Of a DNA stretch of 64,000 nucleotides, positions 29,859 to 38,295 are shown piece by piece. The DNA comes from Streptomyces aurantiacus. Lineage in GTDB: Bacteria > Actinomycetota > Actinomycetes > Streptomycetales > Streptomycetaceae. The stretch's first letter is position 1. Every line of letters begins with the position of its first letter. Made by a program: the position numbers and the translations under genes. The DNA is taken from positions 7,502,001 to 7,566,000 of the forward strand of contig NZ_CP114283.1 in NCBI RefSeq assembly GCF_027107535.1, written 5' to 3'. Under the pieces are notes generated by a model. That model had not been told where the DNA came from. It ran no database searches and saw nothing but the letters and a program-made list of their open reading frames with translations.

Positions 29859-30209
29859 CTAGTTAGGCTTGGTCTCAAAGCCCGCAACCGAAGGCCGGCT
29901 GGCTCCGTGACAATACGCATAGGAAGGCGTGTTGTTCTTCAGCCAATTACCCACGACCGCCGTCACCTTCCCGGTCTCGGGATCCTTACAATTCGCGATG
30001 GCACGGTAGTGGCCGCCATTACTGTTCTGACACTTGGCGTAGGTTCGCCATGCGTCAGCGATTCCGGAGGTGCAGCCGGTTGGGTGCGCCTGTGCGCCGG
30101 TGGTGCTGGCTGATGCGGTGGCGCTGACACCGAGCGAGAACGCACCGGTGAGAAGCACTCCAAGTGCCGGCACAACGACGGCGCGTCGGACACGAGTACT
30201 CTTAAACAT
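29859..30209 (-). CDS. Small secreted four-cysteine protein (island paralogue 2)
   Basis: 116 aa with signal peptide VVVPALGVLLTGAFSLGVSA and a TASAS cleavage region. The mature domain has four Cys (HPTGC, AKC, ANC, AYC) and CQNSNGGHYRAIANC. Paralogue of the adjacent downstream gene (71-bp gap, same strand). ATG at 30209 after GAAGGAA. The regulator at 30633 is divergent across a ~420-bp region with inverted repeats. Function unknown; a secreted effector, inhibitor or signalling peptide is possible. Confidence 0.78.
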   Translation of the reverse strand: MFKSTRVRRAVVVPALGVLLTGAFSLGVSATASASTTGAQAHPTGCTSGIADAWRTYAKCQNSNGGHYRAIANCKDPETGKVTAVVGNWLKNNTPSYAYCHGASRPSVAGFETKPN

Positions 30210-30343
30210 TTTCCTTCACCCTCACTACTTCTTCAGTCGTAACACAGCTTGAGGACCCCTGCAGGAGGCTCGCCTTCTCCAACTAATCTCTCGGAGTTGT
30301 CGCACGCATGACACCCCCTGATGGACGGAAGTCGCACTCGCTC

Positions 30344-30359
30344 CCCCCTACATAGGGGG
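30344..30359. promoter_or_regulatory. Inverted repeat CCCCCTA-CA-TAGGGGG
   Basis: 7-bp perfect arms with a 2-base centre, abutting a TTGACA at 30360-30365 and 135 bp before the secreted-peptide start. Operator-like; the regulator that would bind is not known. Confidence 0.45.
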
Positions 30360-30419
30360 TTGACATCCTCCAGGAAAGACTCCGCACTCAGCGCCAACTG
30401 GCACAATTGCAAACGATCA

Positions 30420-30440
30420 CCCCCTACGACGCAAAGGGGG
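30420..30440. promoter_or_regulatory. Inverted repeat CCCCCT-N9-AGGGGG
   Basis: Second C5T/AG5 repeat, 61 bp from the first, with the same CCCCCTAC half-site. Two similar sites in one divergent region suggest a regulator binding pair. Confidence 0.4.
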
Positions 30441-30632
30441 CACATACGCGATGGGTGATAAATGAAGAATGCCCAAAACAGCAAGAGTAGAAGCTCAAGG
30501 CAGGCTCAATTTTATTTGATCACACCCGAAATTCTCCAGCCAGATTGATAGACTGAGGGCAGTACATCTTCTCGAGCTCCCTCATGACCAGAGCGGCAGC
30601 CTTTGCAGGGCAGGAATTGACCGGGGGGTTAA

Positions 30633-31292
30633 ATGATGCGAGTCGCACTTATTGACGATCGGTGCTTTTTCCGAGCAGGCGTGCGGGCTATGTTGGAATC
30701 TCAGCTCAAACTGAGCGTGGTGGCCGAAGGGAAAACACGCGAGATGCCATCCTTGATTAAAATCACACGCCCTGAGCTTATCCTGGCATTCTTTTCTTCA
30801 TACAAGGATGCAATCCAGCCCCTCATTCAACTTAAGCGGATTGTACAATCTCCGGCCGCCCTCGTCATAACGGAGTTCATCTCAGAAATAGGGGCGCGCC
30901 ATCTACTCAACCTTGGCGCAGCCGGAATACTGCTGCAAGAAAGCGCGTCACAGCATCTGCCATGGGCAGTTACTGCGGCATCCCGCGGGGGCTGCGCCCT
31001 CTCACCTGAGATCTCCAAACAGGTTATTCATGAATACACTGCACCAATCACAGAGTCGGTACAGAAGAGAGCTGCACAGGAAAAAATCTACACCCTCACC
31101 ACAAGGGAGCGCGAAGTCCTAGAATTACTGAGTGAGGGACTCCAAAATCAAGCCATAGCCAACGCCCTGACCATCAGTCCGGGGACTGTGAAGGATCACG
31201 TACGGTCCTTGTGCTCGAAACTGAATGTCGGCAGCCGCCTCCACGCTGCTCGCATCGCATGGCAGGCCAACGAACTCGACGTCTCTGCTTGA
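30633..31292 (+). CDS. Orphan NarL/LuxR-type regulator with degenerate receiver domain
   Basis: 219 aa. Residues 1-120 have the receiver fold (VALIDDRCFFRAGVRAMLE), but the phospho-acceptor Asp is missing (PELILAFF where -D- is expected near 51-53) and the conserved Lys is Gln102 (GILLQ). The LuxR helix-turn-helix at ~153-212 is intact (LTTREREVLELLSEG, NALTISPGTVKDHVRSLCSKL). GGGGGG lies 4 bases before ATG 30633 and 7 before an immediately following ATG (30636); either may start. Codon 165 is TTA (31125-31127), making translation dependent on the bldA tRNA. No partner kinase is nearby. Divergent from the secreted-peptide pair, which it may control. Confidence 0.85.
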   Translation: MMRVALIDDRCFFRAGVRAMLESQLKLSVVAEGKTREMPSLIKITRPELILAFFSSYKDAIQPLIQLKRIVQSPAALVITEFISEIGARHLLNLGAAGILLQESASQHLPWAVTAASRGGCALSPEISKQVIHEYTAPITESVQKRAAQEKIYTLTTREREVLELLSEGLQNQAIANALTISPGTVKDHVRSLCSKLNVGSRLHAARIAWQANELDVSA

Positions 31293-31445
31293 CTTTGCGA
31301 CGAACTCTCAAGATTTCTCATCGCGCCAAGTGAGGATGCGCAGCCCTGGTGACCACACCGATGTAGGTTGCCTGGAGTCATAGCTCTGCGGCTTCCCGCA
31401 TGGCTCGGTCCTGATTCGGTAGCCCTTGCCGACCAGCAGGAGTAA

Positions 31446-31474
31446 GCCACTGCCTCCGTCACTTGACGCAAGCA
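31446..31474 (+). repeat. Right imperfect direct repeat bounding AT-richer island
   Basis: Starts with the same GCCACTGCCTCCG 13-mer as 28909 and continues CTTGACGCAAGCA. No inverted partner is present here, so this copy is not a terminator. GC returns to the chromosomal level just after it. Confidence 0.6.
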
Positions 31475-31575
31475 GCGGCAATGGGTTGCATACGTTCTGT
31501 GATCGTGTACCCCGCTCCACCTGCAAGTCCCGGTAGGACACTCAGGACGCCGCTCCGGGTAGGGGGCACCGCGCC

Positions 31576-33171
31576 GTGGACCCGGTGATCATTGTCGGAG
31601 CGGGGCCCGTAGGACTCACGCTCGCCCTGGCGCTGGCGCGTCAGGAGGTTCCGTCGGTCGTTCTGGACGAGGGCCCCGGAAAGGACGAACAGCGGCTCGC
31701 GCGCACGGTCGTCCTGCGCGAGGACACGGCCGCTCTGGTCGAGCGGCTGACGGGCATCCCTGTCACCGAGGCCGGTTTTCGTTGGGCCGGATGGCGGTCG
31801 CTGCGGCGCAAGCAGGTGATGCGTCAGATCACGTTCGGCGAGGACGAGCCCGCCCTCCTGCACATCCCCCAGCACGTACTGACCGCTGCCCTGCGGGAGG
31901 CGATCAAGGCCGAGCGCCTGGTGAAGGTCGCCGTGGAGAGCCGTCTCGACTCCGTCGAGCAGGAGACCGCGGGCGTGACGGCGCACACGCGGGGACCCCG
32001 GGGGACGTGGTGGCGCGGCAGCTATCTGGTCGGCTGCGACGGACCGCGCTCGACGGTGCGAAAGCTCCAGGACATCCGCTTCCCCGGCCGCACCGCAGTG
32101 GAACGACACGCCGTCGCGGCGCTGCGGGCGGAACTCCCGTGGCCGGGTGAGGCGTTGTTGCACCGTATGCCGCCGTGGCGTATGTCGGGCCCCTCGGCCG
32201 GAGAGGTGACCGCACGACCGCTCGCCGAGGACGTCTGGCGTCTGGACTGGCTGCTGCCGCCGGGGAAGGACCTGGTCACGCCGGACCTGCTGGTGGCGCG
32301 CGTCCGCGAGACCCTCGCGGGCTGGAGCGGGGGCACCACGCCGCCGTACGAGCTGCTCGACACCGGAGTCCACACGGTCCATCACCGGCTGGCGCGCCGG
32401 TGGCGGTCCGGCCGTGTCTTCCTCGCCGGGGACGCGGCGCATCTGCTCGGCGCCCTCGGCACTCAGGGCCTCGACGAGGGGCTGAGGGACGCCGACAATC
32501 TCGCGTGGAAGCTGGCTCTCGCCTGGCACCACGGTCCGCACGAGCCGCTGCTCGACAGCTACCAGGTGGAGCGTCGCTCGGTCGTCGCGGCCCGGCTGCG
32601 CGCCGCCGACCAGGCCTTGCCGGTGCTGCGTGCCGGGGGCCTGCGGTCCGCGGTGCCGGGGTCGGCACGCGGCCATGACGCCCTGCTCACGGACGGCCAT
32701 CTGGGGCGCGGTCCATTGGGTGAGCCAGGGGCGTACGCCGATTCGCCGCTTGCGCCTCCGCACGCCGAGTCCTCGGTCGAGGTCGACACGGCGCTCGGAG
32801 CTCCGGTCGCCGACGCGCAGGTGACGGCGGAGGACGGTTCGTCCGTGTCGCTGCGGGACCGGCTGGGCCGGGGAGCCCTTCTTGTCCTGCTGATCGCGCC
32901 GGGGACCGTGGTATGGGAGCGCAAGCACTGGGTGACGGCCGGGATCATGCCGCGTCTCGCCGCCGCCGTGACCGCACTGCCGCACCGGGCCGAGCTGCTG
33001 GTGGCGGAGAGCTACCCGGGCGCCGCCCCGCACACGGTGCTGCTGATCCGCCCGGACGGGCACCTGGTCACGGCGTTGAGCGGCGTACGCCCGGCGGATC
33101 TGTACGAGGCGGCGGAGGCGACACTGGGTGGCCCGCGGGCCACGGCGGAGGCCACCGCGGGCACCTCCTGA
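31576..33171 (+). CDS. FAD-dependent aromatic-type monooxygenase (PHBH fold)
   Basis: Class A flavoprotein hydroxylase. FAD motifs in order: VGAGPVGLTLALALA (GxGxxG), LVGCDGPRSTVRK (DG) and VFLAGDAAHLLGALGTQGLDEG (GD). A C-terminal thioredoxin-like region (~430-520) is as in the larger members. The GTG start at 31576 has GGGGG ~11 bases upstream. The substrate is unknown; relatives hydroxylate phenolics or polyketide intermediates. Its TGA stop (33169-33171) is the left copy of the 3-bp target duplication of the adjoining IS element, so the reading frame ends exactly where the IS begins. Confidence 0.85.
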   Translation: MDPVIIVGAGPVGLTLALALARQEVPSVVLDEGPGKDEQRLARTVVLREDTAALVERLTGIPVTEAGFRWAGWRSLRRKQVMRQITFGEDEPALLHIPQHVLTAALREAIKAERLVKVAVESRLDSVEQETAGVTAHTRGPRGTWWRGSYLVGCDGPRSTVRKLQDIRFPGRTAVERHAVAALRAELPWPGEALLHRMPPWRMSGPSAGEVTARPLAEDVWRLDWLLPPGKDLVTPDLLVARVRETLAGWSGGTTPPYELLDTGVHTVHHRLARRWRSGRVFLAGDAAHLLGALGTQGLDEGLRDADNLAWKLALAWHHGPHEPLLDSYQVERRSVVAARLRAADQALPVLRAGGLRSAVPGSARGHDALLTDGHLGRGPLGEPGAYADSPLAPPHAESSVEVDTALGAPVADAQVTAEDGSSVSLRDRLGRGALLVLLIAPGTVVWERKHWVTAGIMPRLAAAVTALPHRAELLVAESYPGAAPHTVLLIRPDGHLVTALSGVRPADLYEAAEATLGGPRATAEATAGTS

Positions 33172-34296
33172 GAGGTCGTTTTCTTCCAGTGTTTTATCCC
33201 GGAATCAGATGTTTGGTCTGCGGTGTCGGGTCGCGCCAGGAGATGGTGTTCTCGCCGGTGAGGCGGCGGGCCATCAGGTCGGTCATGGCGAGATGGATCA
33301 TGGCTTCGGAGCGGGCGGGAAGGGTTTCGTAGTCGCGGGCCAGGCGGCGGTGGAGCATGAGCCATCCGTAGGTCCGCTCGACCGCCCACCGCTTCGGGAT
33401 CGGGGTGAAACCCCTGGTCCCGGGTGTGCGGGCGGTGATTTCCATGTCGATGCCGAGGGTGGCGGCGTGCTCGACGAGGTGCTGGCGGTAGCCGCCGTCG
33501 ACCCACACCTTGCGGATGCCGGGATGGCCGGCGGCAACCTGGTCGAGGAGCTGAGTGCCGGCCACGGAGTCCTGGACACTGGCCGCGGTGACCAGCACCG
33601 CCAGCAGCAGGCCGAGCGTGTCGGTCACGATGCTCCGCTTTCGGCCCACGATCTTCTTGCCGGCGTCGATGCCCTGGCTGGAGGCGTGAACGCTGGAGGA
33701 GGTCTTGACGCTCTGAGCGTCGATCACACAGGCCGACGGCTCGGACTCCCGTCCTTCCTTCTGTCGCAACAGCTGCCTGAGCAGACCGTTGAGCTGGGCG
33801 AACACACCTTCCTGCTGCCACTTCGTGAAGTAGCCGTAGACCGTGTTCCAGTGCGGGAAGTCGTGCGGGAGGTAGCGCCACTGAACCCCGGTCCGGTCCA
33901 CATACAAGATCGCGTCCATGATGTCGCGCAGATCATGCTCGGGCGGCCGGCCGAAGTCCAGGGCCCTGCCGCGGCGCTCGAAGCGCCAGGCGGACAACAC
34001 CGGCTCGACCAACCCCCAGCGGGCATCGGACAGATCACTCGGATACGGACGTCGCGCAGACATGCTTCCGGCATACCGCTCCGGACCAAGTGCGCCCAGG
34101 CGCACATCGGTGACGGCAGAAGCACGCAGAAGAACCGGGCGTCCTGGGATGAGACAGGAACAAGCCTCATCCCGCACCGCCCGTCACCCCATCCGATTCA
34201 CAGGCCCCAATCACTCCCGCTGCCCCTTCCGCACCACAGTCCCACGCCCTGGGAACCGGTTTATATATGAGCAGTACGGATGAAAACGACCTCTGA
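33169..34296. mobile_element. IS5-family insertion sequence with TGA target duplication
   Basis: Element proper 33172-34293 (1122 bp), flanked by TGA at 33169-33171 and 34294-34296. The terminal inverted repeats begin GAGGTCGTTTTC at both ends (15 of 16 positions: left 33172-33187, right 34278-34293). The target was CTGAG, consistent with the CTNAG/TNA preference of some IS5-family groups. It carries one intact DDE transposase gene, so it is probably functional. The empty site can be rebuilt as CTCC-TGA-GAGCCC. Confidence 0.88.
33194..34063 (-). CDS. IS5-family DDE transposase
   Basis: 289 aa from the ATG at 34063 (MSARRPYPSDLSDARW). The catalytic triad is visible: VIDAQSVKTS (D), KVWVDGGYR (D) and WAVERTYGWLMLHRRL (E). 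N-terminal DUF4096-type region (LSDARWGLVEPVL) and C-terminal basic tail. No frameshift or stop. Upstream in-frame sequence to 34177 lies inside the IS right end and is not needed. It mobilises this IS. Confidence 0.93.
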   Translation of the reverse strand: MSARRPYPSDLSDARWGLVEPVLSAWRFERRGRALDFGRPPEHDLRDIMDAILYVDRTGVQWRYLPHDFPHWNTVYGYFTKWQQEGVFAQLNGLLRQLLRQKEGRESEPSACVIDAQSVKTSSSVHASSQGIDAGKKIVGRKRSIVTDTLGLLLAVLVTAASVQDSVAGTQLLDQVAAGHPGIRKVWVDGGYRQHLVEHAATLGIDMEITARTPGTRGFTPIPKRWAVERTYGWLMLHRRLARDYETLPARSEAMIHLAMTDLMARRLTGENTISWRDPTPQTKHLIPG

Positions 34297-34546
34297 GAGC
34301 CCGTTGTCGACCCTCTGCCGACTGTTTGTCCAGTCGGTGACACTGAGTTGACCGGTCCGCACCGTCATGGTGTACTCCGGATCGTGACCGACACCTGTGT
34401 GCGCCTGTGGCGGAGGGTCCATATGGACCTCGTCCGCTATGCGGGCTGCGTGTGTCGCCCGTCCTGCTGAATTCGCATCGCTCCCCCTGCGCCTGCCACC
34501 TCTGTGCTGCGGCGCCCCCACGCGAACGCCTCTCAGGACGGTACCT
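34294..34546. other. Leader region of cysteine dioxygenase gene
   Basis: 253 bp between the IS right end and the dioxygenase start. It contains the right TGA duplication and the original downstream flank of the monooxygenase. No clear gene or leader peptide was found; some open frames are cysteine-rich but do not stop before the next gene. Confidence 0.35.
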
Positions 34547-35094
34547 GTGTCTGTGTCACCCTCTGTCCCCGCATCCGCCTACTCCGCGGCCTCCGCTCAG
34601 GTCCGCAGGCCCACCCAGGCCGAGCTGCTGGACTTCGTACGGCGCACGGCCGCCGACGCCGAGCTGATCGCGTCGCTGCCTCTCGATCCCGAGGGCCGTA
34701 CGTGGGTACGGCTCGAGGGGCCCGGCGGCAGCGAGGCCTGGCTCATCGGCTGGCCACCCGGCACGGGCACCGGCTGGCACGACCACGCCGAGTCGGTGGG
34801 CGCCTTCCTCACCGCGTCGGGTGAGCTCAAGGAGAACTCACTGGTCGCGCGGCTTCCCACCGACGGCTGGAAAACCCTCGAACTCACCGAGGGGATCGAC
34901 CGTGAGCGGCGGTTGTCGGCGGGCAAGGGCCGTTCCTTCGGCCGCCACCACGTGCACGAGGTGCTCAACGAGTCCACGCAGGAGCACGCCGTCTCCGTTC
35001 ACGCCTACTACCCGCCGCTGCCGCGGATCAGCCGCTACAGCCGCAGCGGACAGGTCCTGCGCCTCGAGCAGGTCGAGCGCCCCGAGGACTGGCA

Positions 35095-35098
<4 letters not shown>
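34547..35098 (+). CDS. Cysteine dioxygenase-family protein
   Basis: Cupin of the cysteine dioxygenase family, which oxidises cysteine to cysteine sulfinate with iron and O2. Iron ligands: GWHDHAESVGAF (HxH) and RHHVHEVLN (third His). I use the GTG at 34547 (VSVSPSVPAS) with AGGA eight bases upstream, giving 183 aa; the longer frame to 34397 has no site. The stop overlaps the next gene as GTGA, so a rhodanese is coupled to it. Possible role: cysteine or 3-mercaptopropionate catabolism. Confidence 0.85.
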
Positions 35099-35616
<518 letters not shown>

Positions 35617-35903
35617 GACCCTCGGCCCTCGGCAGGCAGCGAAGACCCTCTCGCCCGCAGTCGGACCATCCCTCAGCGTCCCGGCATCTCCGGAGCCGCC
35701 TCGCCGACTCCGGGCCCGCCCCACGGCTCCGGACCCGAACGCGGTGGGCGCCCCCGCGCGTCCACCGTGCCCAAGCTCCAGCGCCGTACGCGGGCCCGGA
35801 GTCGGCGGGCCGCTATGGACCGGCCCAGAGCCGACGGGCGTCGGCCGCCCGGCCCTGAGGCGGGCAGCGCCCGCCGCACTGGACGGCCCGTCCGGGATCC
35901 CTC

Positions 35904-36896
35904 TCAGAACGCCTCGTCGCCGAGGAACTCCGTGTCCTCGCCCTCTTCTTCGAGCGCCTGCCGGACCACGCGGAGGGCTGTGCCCTGGGAGTAGCCCTTG
36001 CGGGCGAGCATGCCCGCGAGACGTCGTATGCGCTTGTCGCGGTCGAGGCCGCGTGTGGAGCGCAGCTTGCGCGCCACGAGGTCGCGTGCGGTCGCTTCCT
36101 CCTGGTCGGAGTCGAGTTGCCCGACCGCCTCGTCGATCAGTGTGGCGTCCACACCCTTGTTCCTCAGCTCCTGGGCGAGTGCCCGCCGGGCGAGGCCCCG
36201 GCCGTGATGGCGGGACTCCACCCAGGCGTCCGCGAAGGCACCGTCGTTGATCAGCCCGACCTCTTCGAAGCGGGACAGCACCTCGTCCGCCACGTCGTCC
36301 GGGATCTCACGCTTGCGCAGTACGTCCGCGAGTTGTTTTCGCGTGCGCGGGGTCCCGGTGAGCAGGCGCAGGCAGATCGCCCGCGCCCGCTCAGCCGGGT
36401 CCCCTGGGGGCTCCCCCTTCTCGGCCCTCGACGAGGAAGGGGGGCCTCCGTCCTGTGGGCCGCCGGAAGCCTCTCCGAAGCCGCGCCGGCGACCGCGCGC
36501 CCGGCCGGTGCGGCCTCCGCGACTCCGGCCGCTCTCGTCCCGTGACCCGCCGCCCCGCGCTTCGTCGTCCCCGTACGGCCAGTCACCGCCACCGCCACCG
36601 CCTCGGCCGGCACCACGCCGTGATCCGCCGCCCGGTGAACCGCCACCGTCCCGCGGATCGTCACCGTGGGACGAGCCGGCGCCACGGCGTGCGGCGCCGA
36701 CCGGTCGGCCGTCGCCCCCGTGATCGCCGTATCCCCCACCGGTGTCCGAGGCGTCCGGGCCGTACGGCTCGTCACCGCCGTACGGCTCGCCCCCTTCGCT
36801 GTCCCTGTCTCCGGCACAACCGATGCCTTCCCCGTAGCCCTGCCCCTCGGGGGCGACGGGGTAGACGTGCTCGGCCCAGTCCGATCGTCGTGTCAC
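35904..36896 (-). CDS. recX: Recombination regulator RecX with long disordered N-terminus
   Basis: RecX three-helix repeats in residues ~165-325: ICLRLLTGTPRTRKQLADVL, FADAWVESRHHGRGLARRAL, DATLIDEAVGQLDSDQE and KLRSTRGLDRDKRIRRLAGM. It modulates RecA filaments. The GTG at 36896 lies 3 bp after the recA stop, so the two are cotranscribed. Residues 1-165 are Gly/Arg/Asp/Ser-rich, disordered and far longer than in most RecX proteins. Confidence 0.92.
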   Translation of the reverse strand: MTRRSDWAEHVYPVAPEGQGYGEGIGCAGDRDSEGGEPYGGDEPYGPDASDTGGGYGDHGGDGRPVGAARRGAGSSHGDDPRDGGGSPGGGSRRGAGRGGGGGGDWPYGDDEARGGGSRDESGRSRGGRTGRARGRRRGFGEASGGPQDGGPPSSSRAEKGEPPGDPAERARAICLRLLTGTPRTRKQLADVLRKREIPDDVADEVLSRFEEVGLINDGAFADAWVESRHHGRGLARRALAQELRNKGVDATLIDEAVGQLDSDQEEATARDLVARKLRSTRGLDRDKRIRRLAGMLARKGYSQGTALRVVRQALEEEGEDTEFLGDEAF

Positions 36897-36899
36897 GGA

Positions 36900-38024
36900 C
36901 TAGCTCTTGGCCGCCGCGGCCTTGGGCTTGACGGCCTTGGCCGCGGGAGCGGGAACCGTCTTCGCGGTCTCGCCCGCAGCGGCCGGTACCGCCGCGTCCG
37001 CGCCCGGCTCGGCGGTGGGCTGCTCCGGCTTCACACCGACGCCCAGCTTCTCCAGGATCTTCTTCTCGATCTCGTTGGCGAGGTCGGGGTTGTCCTTGAG
37101 GAAGTTGCGCGCGTTCTCCTTGCCCTGGCCGAGCTGGTCGCCCTCGTACGTGTACCAGGCACCGGCCTTGCGGACGAAGCCGTTCTCCACGCCCATGTCG
37201 ATCAGGCCGCCCTCGCGGCTGATGCCCTGGCCGTAGAGGATGTCGAACTCGGCCTGCTTGAAGGGCGGTGCGACCTTGTTCTTGACGACCTTGACGCGGG
37301 TGCGGTTGCCGACCGCGTCGGTGCCGTCCTTCAGGGTCTCGATACGACGGATGTCGAGACGCACCGAGGCGTAGAACTTCAGGGCCCGGCCACCGGTCGT
37401 GGTCTCCGGCGAGCCGAACATCACGCCGATCTTCTCGCGGAGCTGGTTGATGAAGATCGCGGTGGTCTTCGACTGGTTGAGCGCGCTGGTGATCTTCCGC
37501 AGGGCCTGGCTCATCAGACGGGCCTGCAGACCCACGTGCGAGTCGCCCATCTCGCCCTCGATCTCCGCGCGTGGCACCAGGGCGGCGACGGAGTCGATGA
37601 CGATGAGGTCGAGAGCGCCGGAGCGGATCAGCATGTCCACGATTTCCAGAGCCTGCTCGCCGTTGTCCGGCTGCGACAGGATGAGGTTCTCGATGTCGAC
37701 GCCGAGCTTCTTCGCGTACTCGGGGTCGAGGGCGTGCTCCGCGTCCACGAAGGCCACCTGGCCGCCGGCCTTCTGCGCGTTCGCCACCGCGTGCAGGGTC
37801 AGGGTCGTCTTGCCGGAGGACTCCGGGCCGTACACCTCCACCACTCGGCCGCGCGGCAGGCCGCCGACGCCGAGTGCGACGTCGAGTGCGGTCGACCCGG
37901 TGGGGATGACCTCGATGGGCTCGTTCGGCCGCTCGCCGAGGCGCATCACCGCACCCTTGCCGAATTGCCGTTCAATTTGTGCGAGCGCGGCGTCGAGCGC
38001 CTTCTCGCGGTCGGTTCCTGCCAT
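36900..38024 (-). CDS. recA: Recombinase RecA
   Basis: Walker [10 protein letters not shown] (~66-74), Walker [15 protein letters not shown]2 region [13 protein letters not shown], and a C-terminal Ala/Lys/Pro-rich tail. The ATG at 38024 ([11 protein letters not shown]) with GGTGG upstream gives 374 aa, matching streptomycete RecA. The open frame extends to 38222 but that part carries the SOS operator and promoter. Regulated by LexA through the box at 38188; followed directly by recX. Confidence 0.97.
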   Translation of the reverse strand: MAGTDREKALDAALAQIERQFGKGAVMRLGERPNEPIEVIPTGSTALDVALGVGGLPRGRVVEVYGPESSGKTTLTLHAVANAQKAGGQVAFVDAEHALDPEYAKKLGVDIENLILSQPDNGEQALEIVDMLIRSGALDLIVIDSVAALVPRAEIEGEMGDSHVGLQARLMSQALRKITSALNQSKTTAIFINQLREKIGVMFGSPETTTGGRALKFYASVRLDIRRIETLKDGTDAVGNRTRVKVVKNKVAPPFKQAEFDILYGQGISREGGLIDMGVENGFVRKAGAWYTYEGDQLGQGKENARNFLKDNPDLANEIEKKILEKLGVGVKPEQPTAEPGADAAVPAAAGETAKTVPAPAAKAVKPKAAAAKS

Positions 38025-38187
38025 GGGTTCCACCCGATTTGCTTGAGTCGATCGCTTCACGTCAAAGACGCTAACGCCTGCCACTGACAATGCGCCCCGA
38101 CGCCCGTCCAGCCTGTGGATAACTCGGGCACTTCCGCATGAAATCCCCGCCTGAATCCCGTCTCGGGCCTCGCCGGAACCTCCATGA

Positions 38188-38199
38188 GAATGGATGTTC
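38188..38199 (-). promoter_or_regulatory. LexA (SOS) box upstream of recA
   Basis: GAACATCCATTC on the minus strand, 164 bp before the recA ATG. It fits the actinobacterial/Bacillus-type SOS box GAAC-N4-GTTC with one deviation and is the known form for streptomycete recA. Confidence 0.8.
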
Positions 38200-38295
38200 G
38201 ATTTTGGTGTCAAGCGCACCACGCCCTCGGGCGACAGCGTGTCGCGGCTGTGCCGCCCGGCTGTCCAAGGGAGCGCGAGGCGGGCCGGAAAGACG

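Larger units (their letters stand above)
30210..30632. promoter_or_regulatory. Divergent intergenic region with C5TA-type inverted repeats
   Basis: 423 bp, AT-richer than the core (27 of 60 bases G/C at 30481-30540). It separates the secreted-peptide genes from the NarL-type regulator. It contains two C5T/AG5 inverted repeats listed separately and a TTGACA at 30360-30365 with no good -10. One open frame here (30233-30484, minus) lacks support. Confidence 0.5.

Noticed and set aside
30233..30484. 83-aa cysteine-rich minus-strand open frame in the regulator-peptide gap
   Set aside because: No good ribosome-binding site, contains the inverted repeats, and in lower-GC DNA open frames of this length arise by chance.
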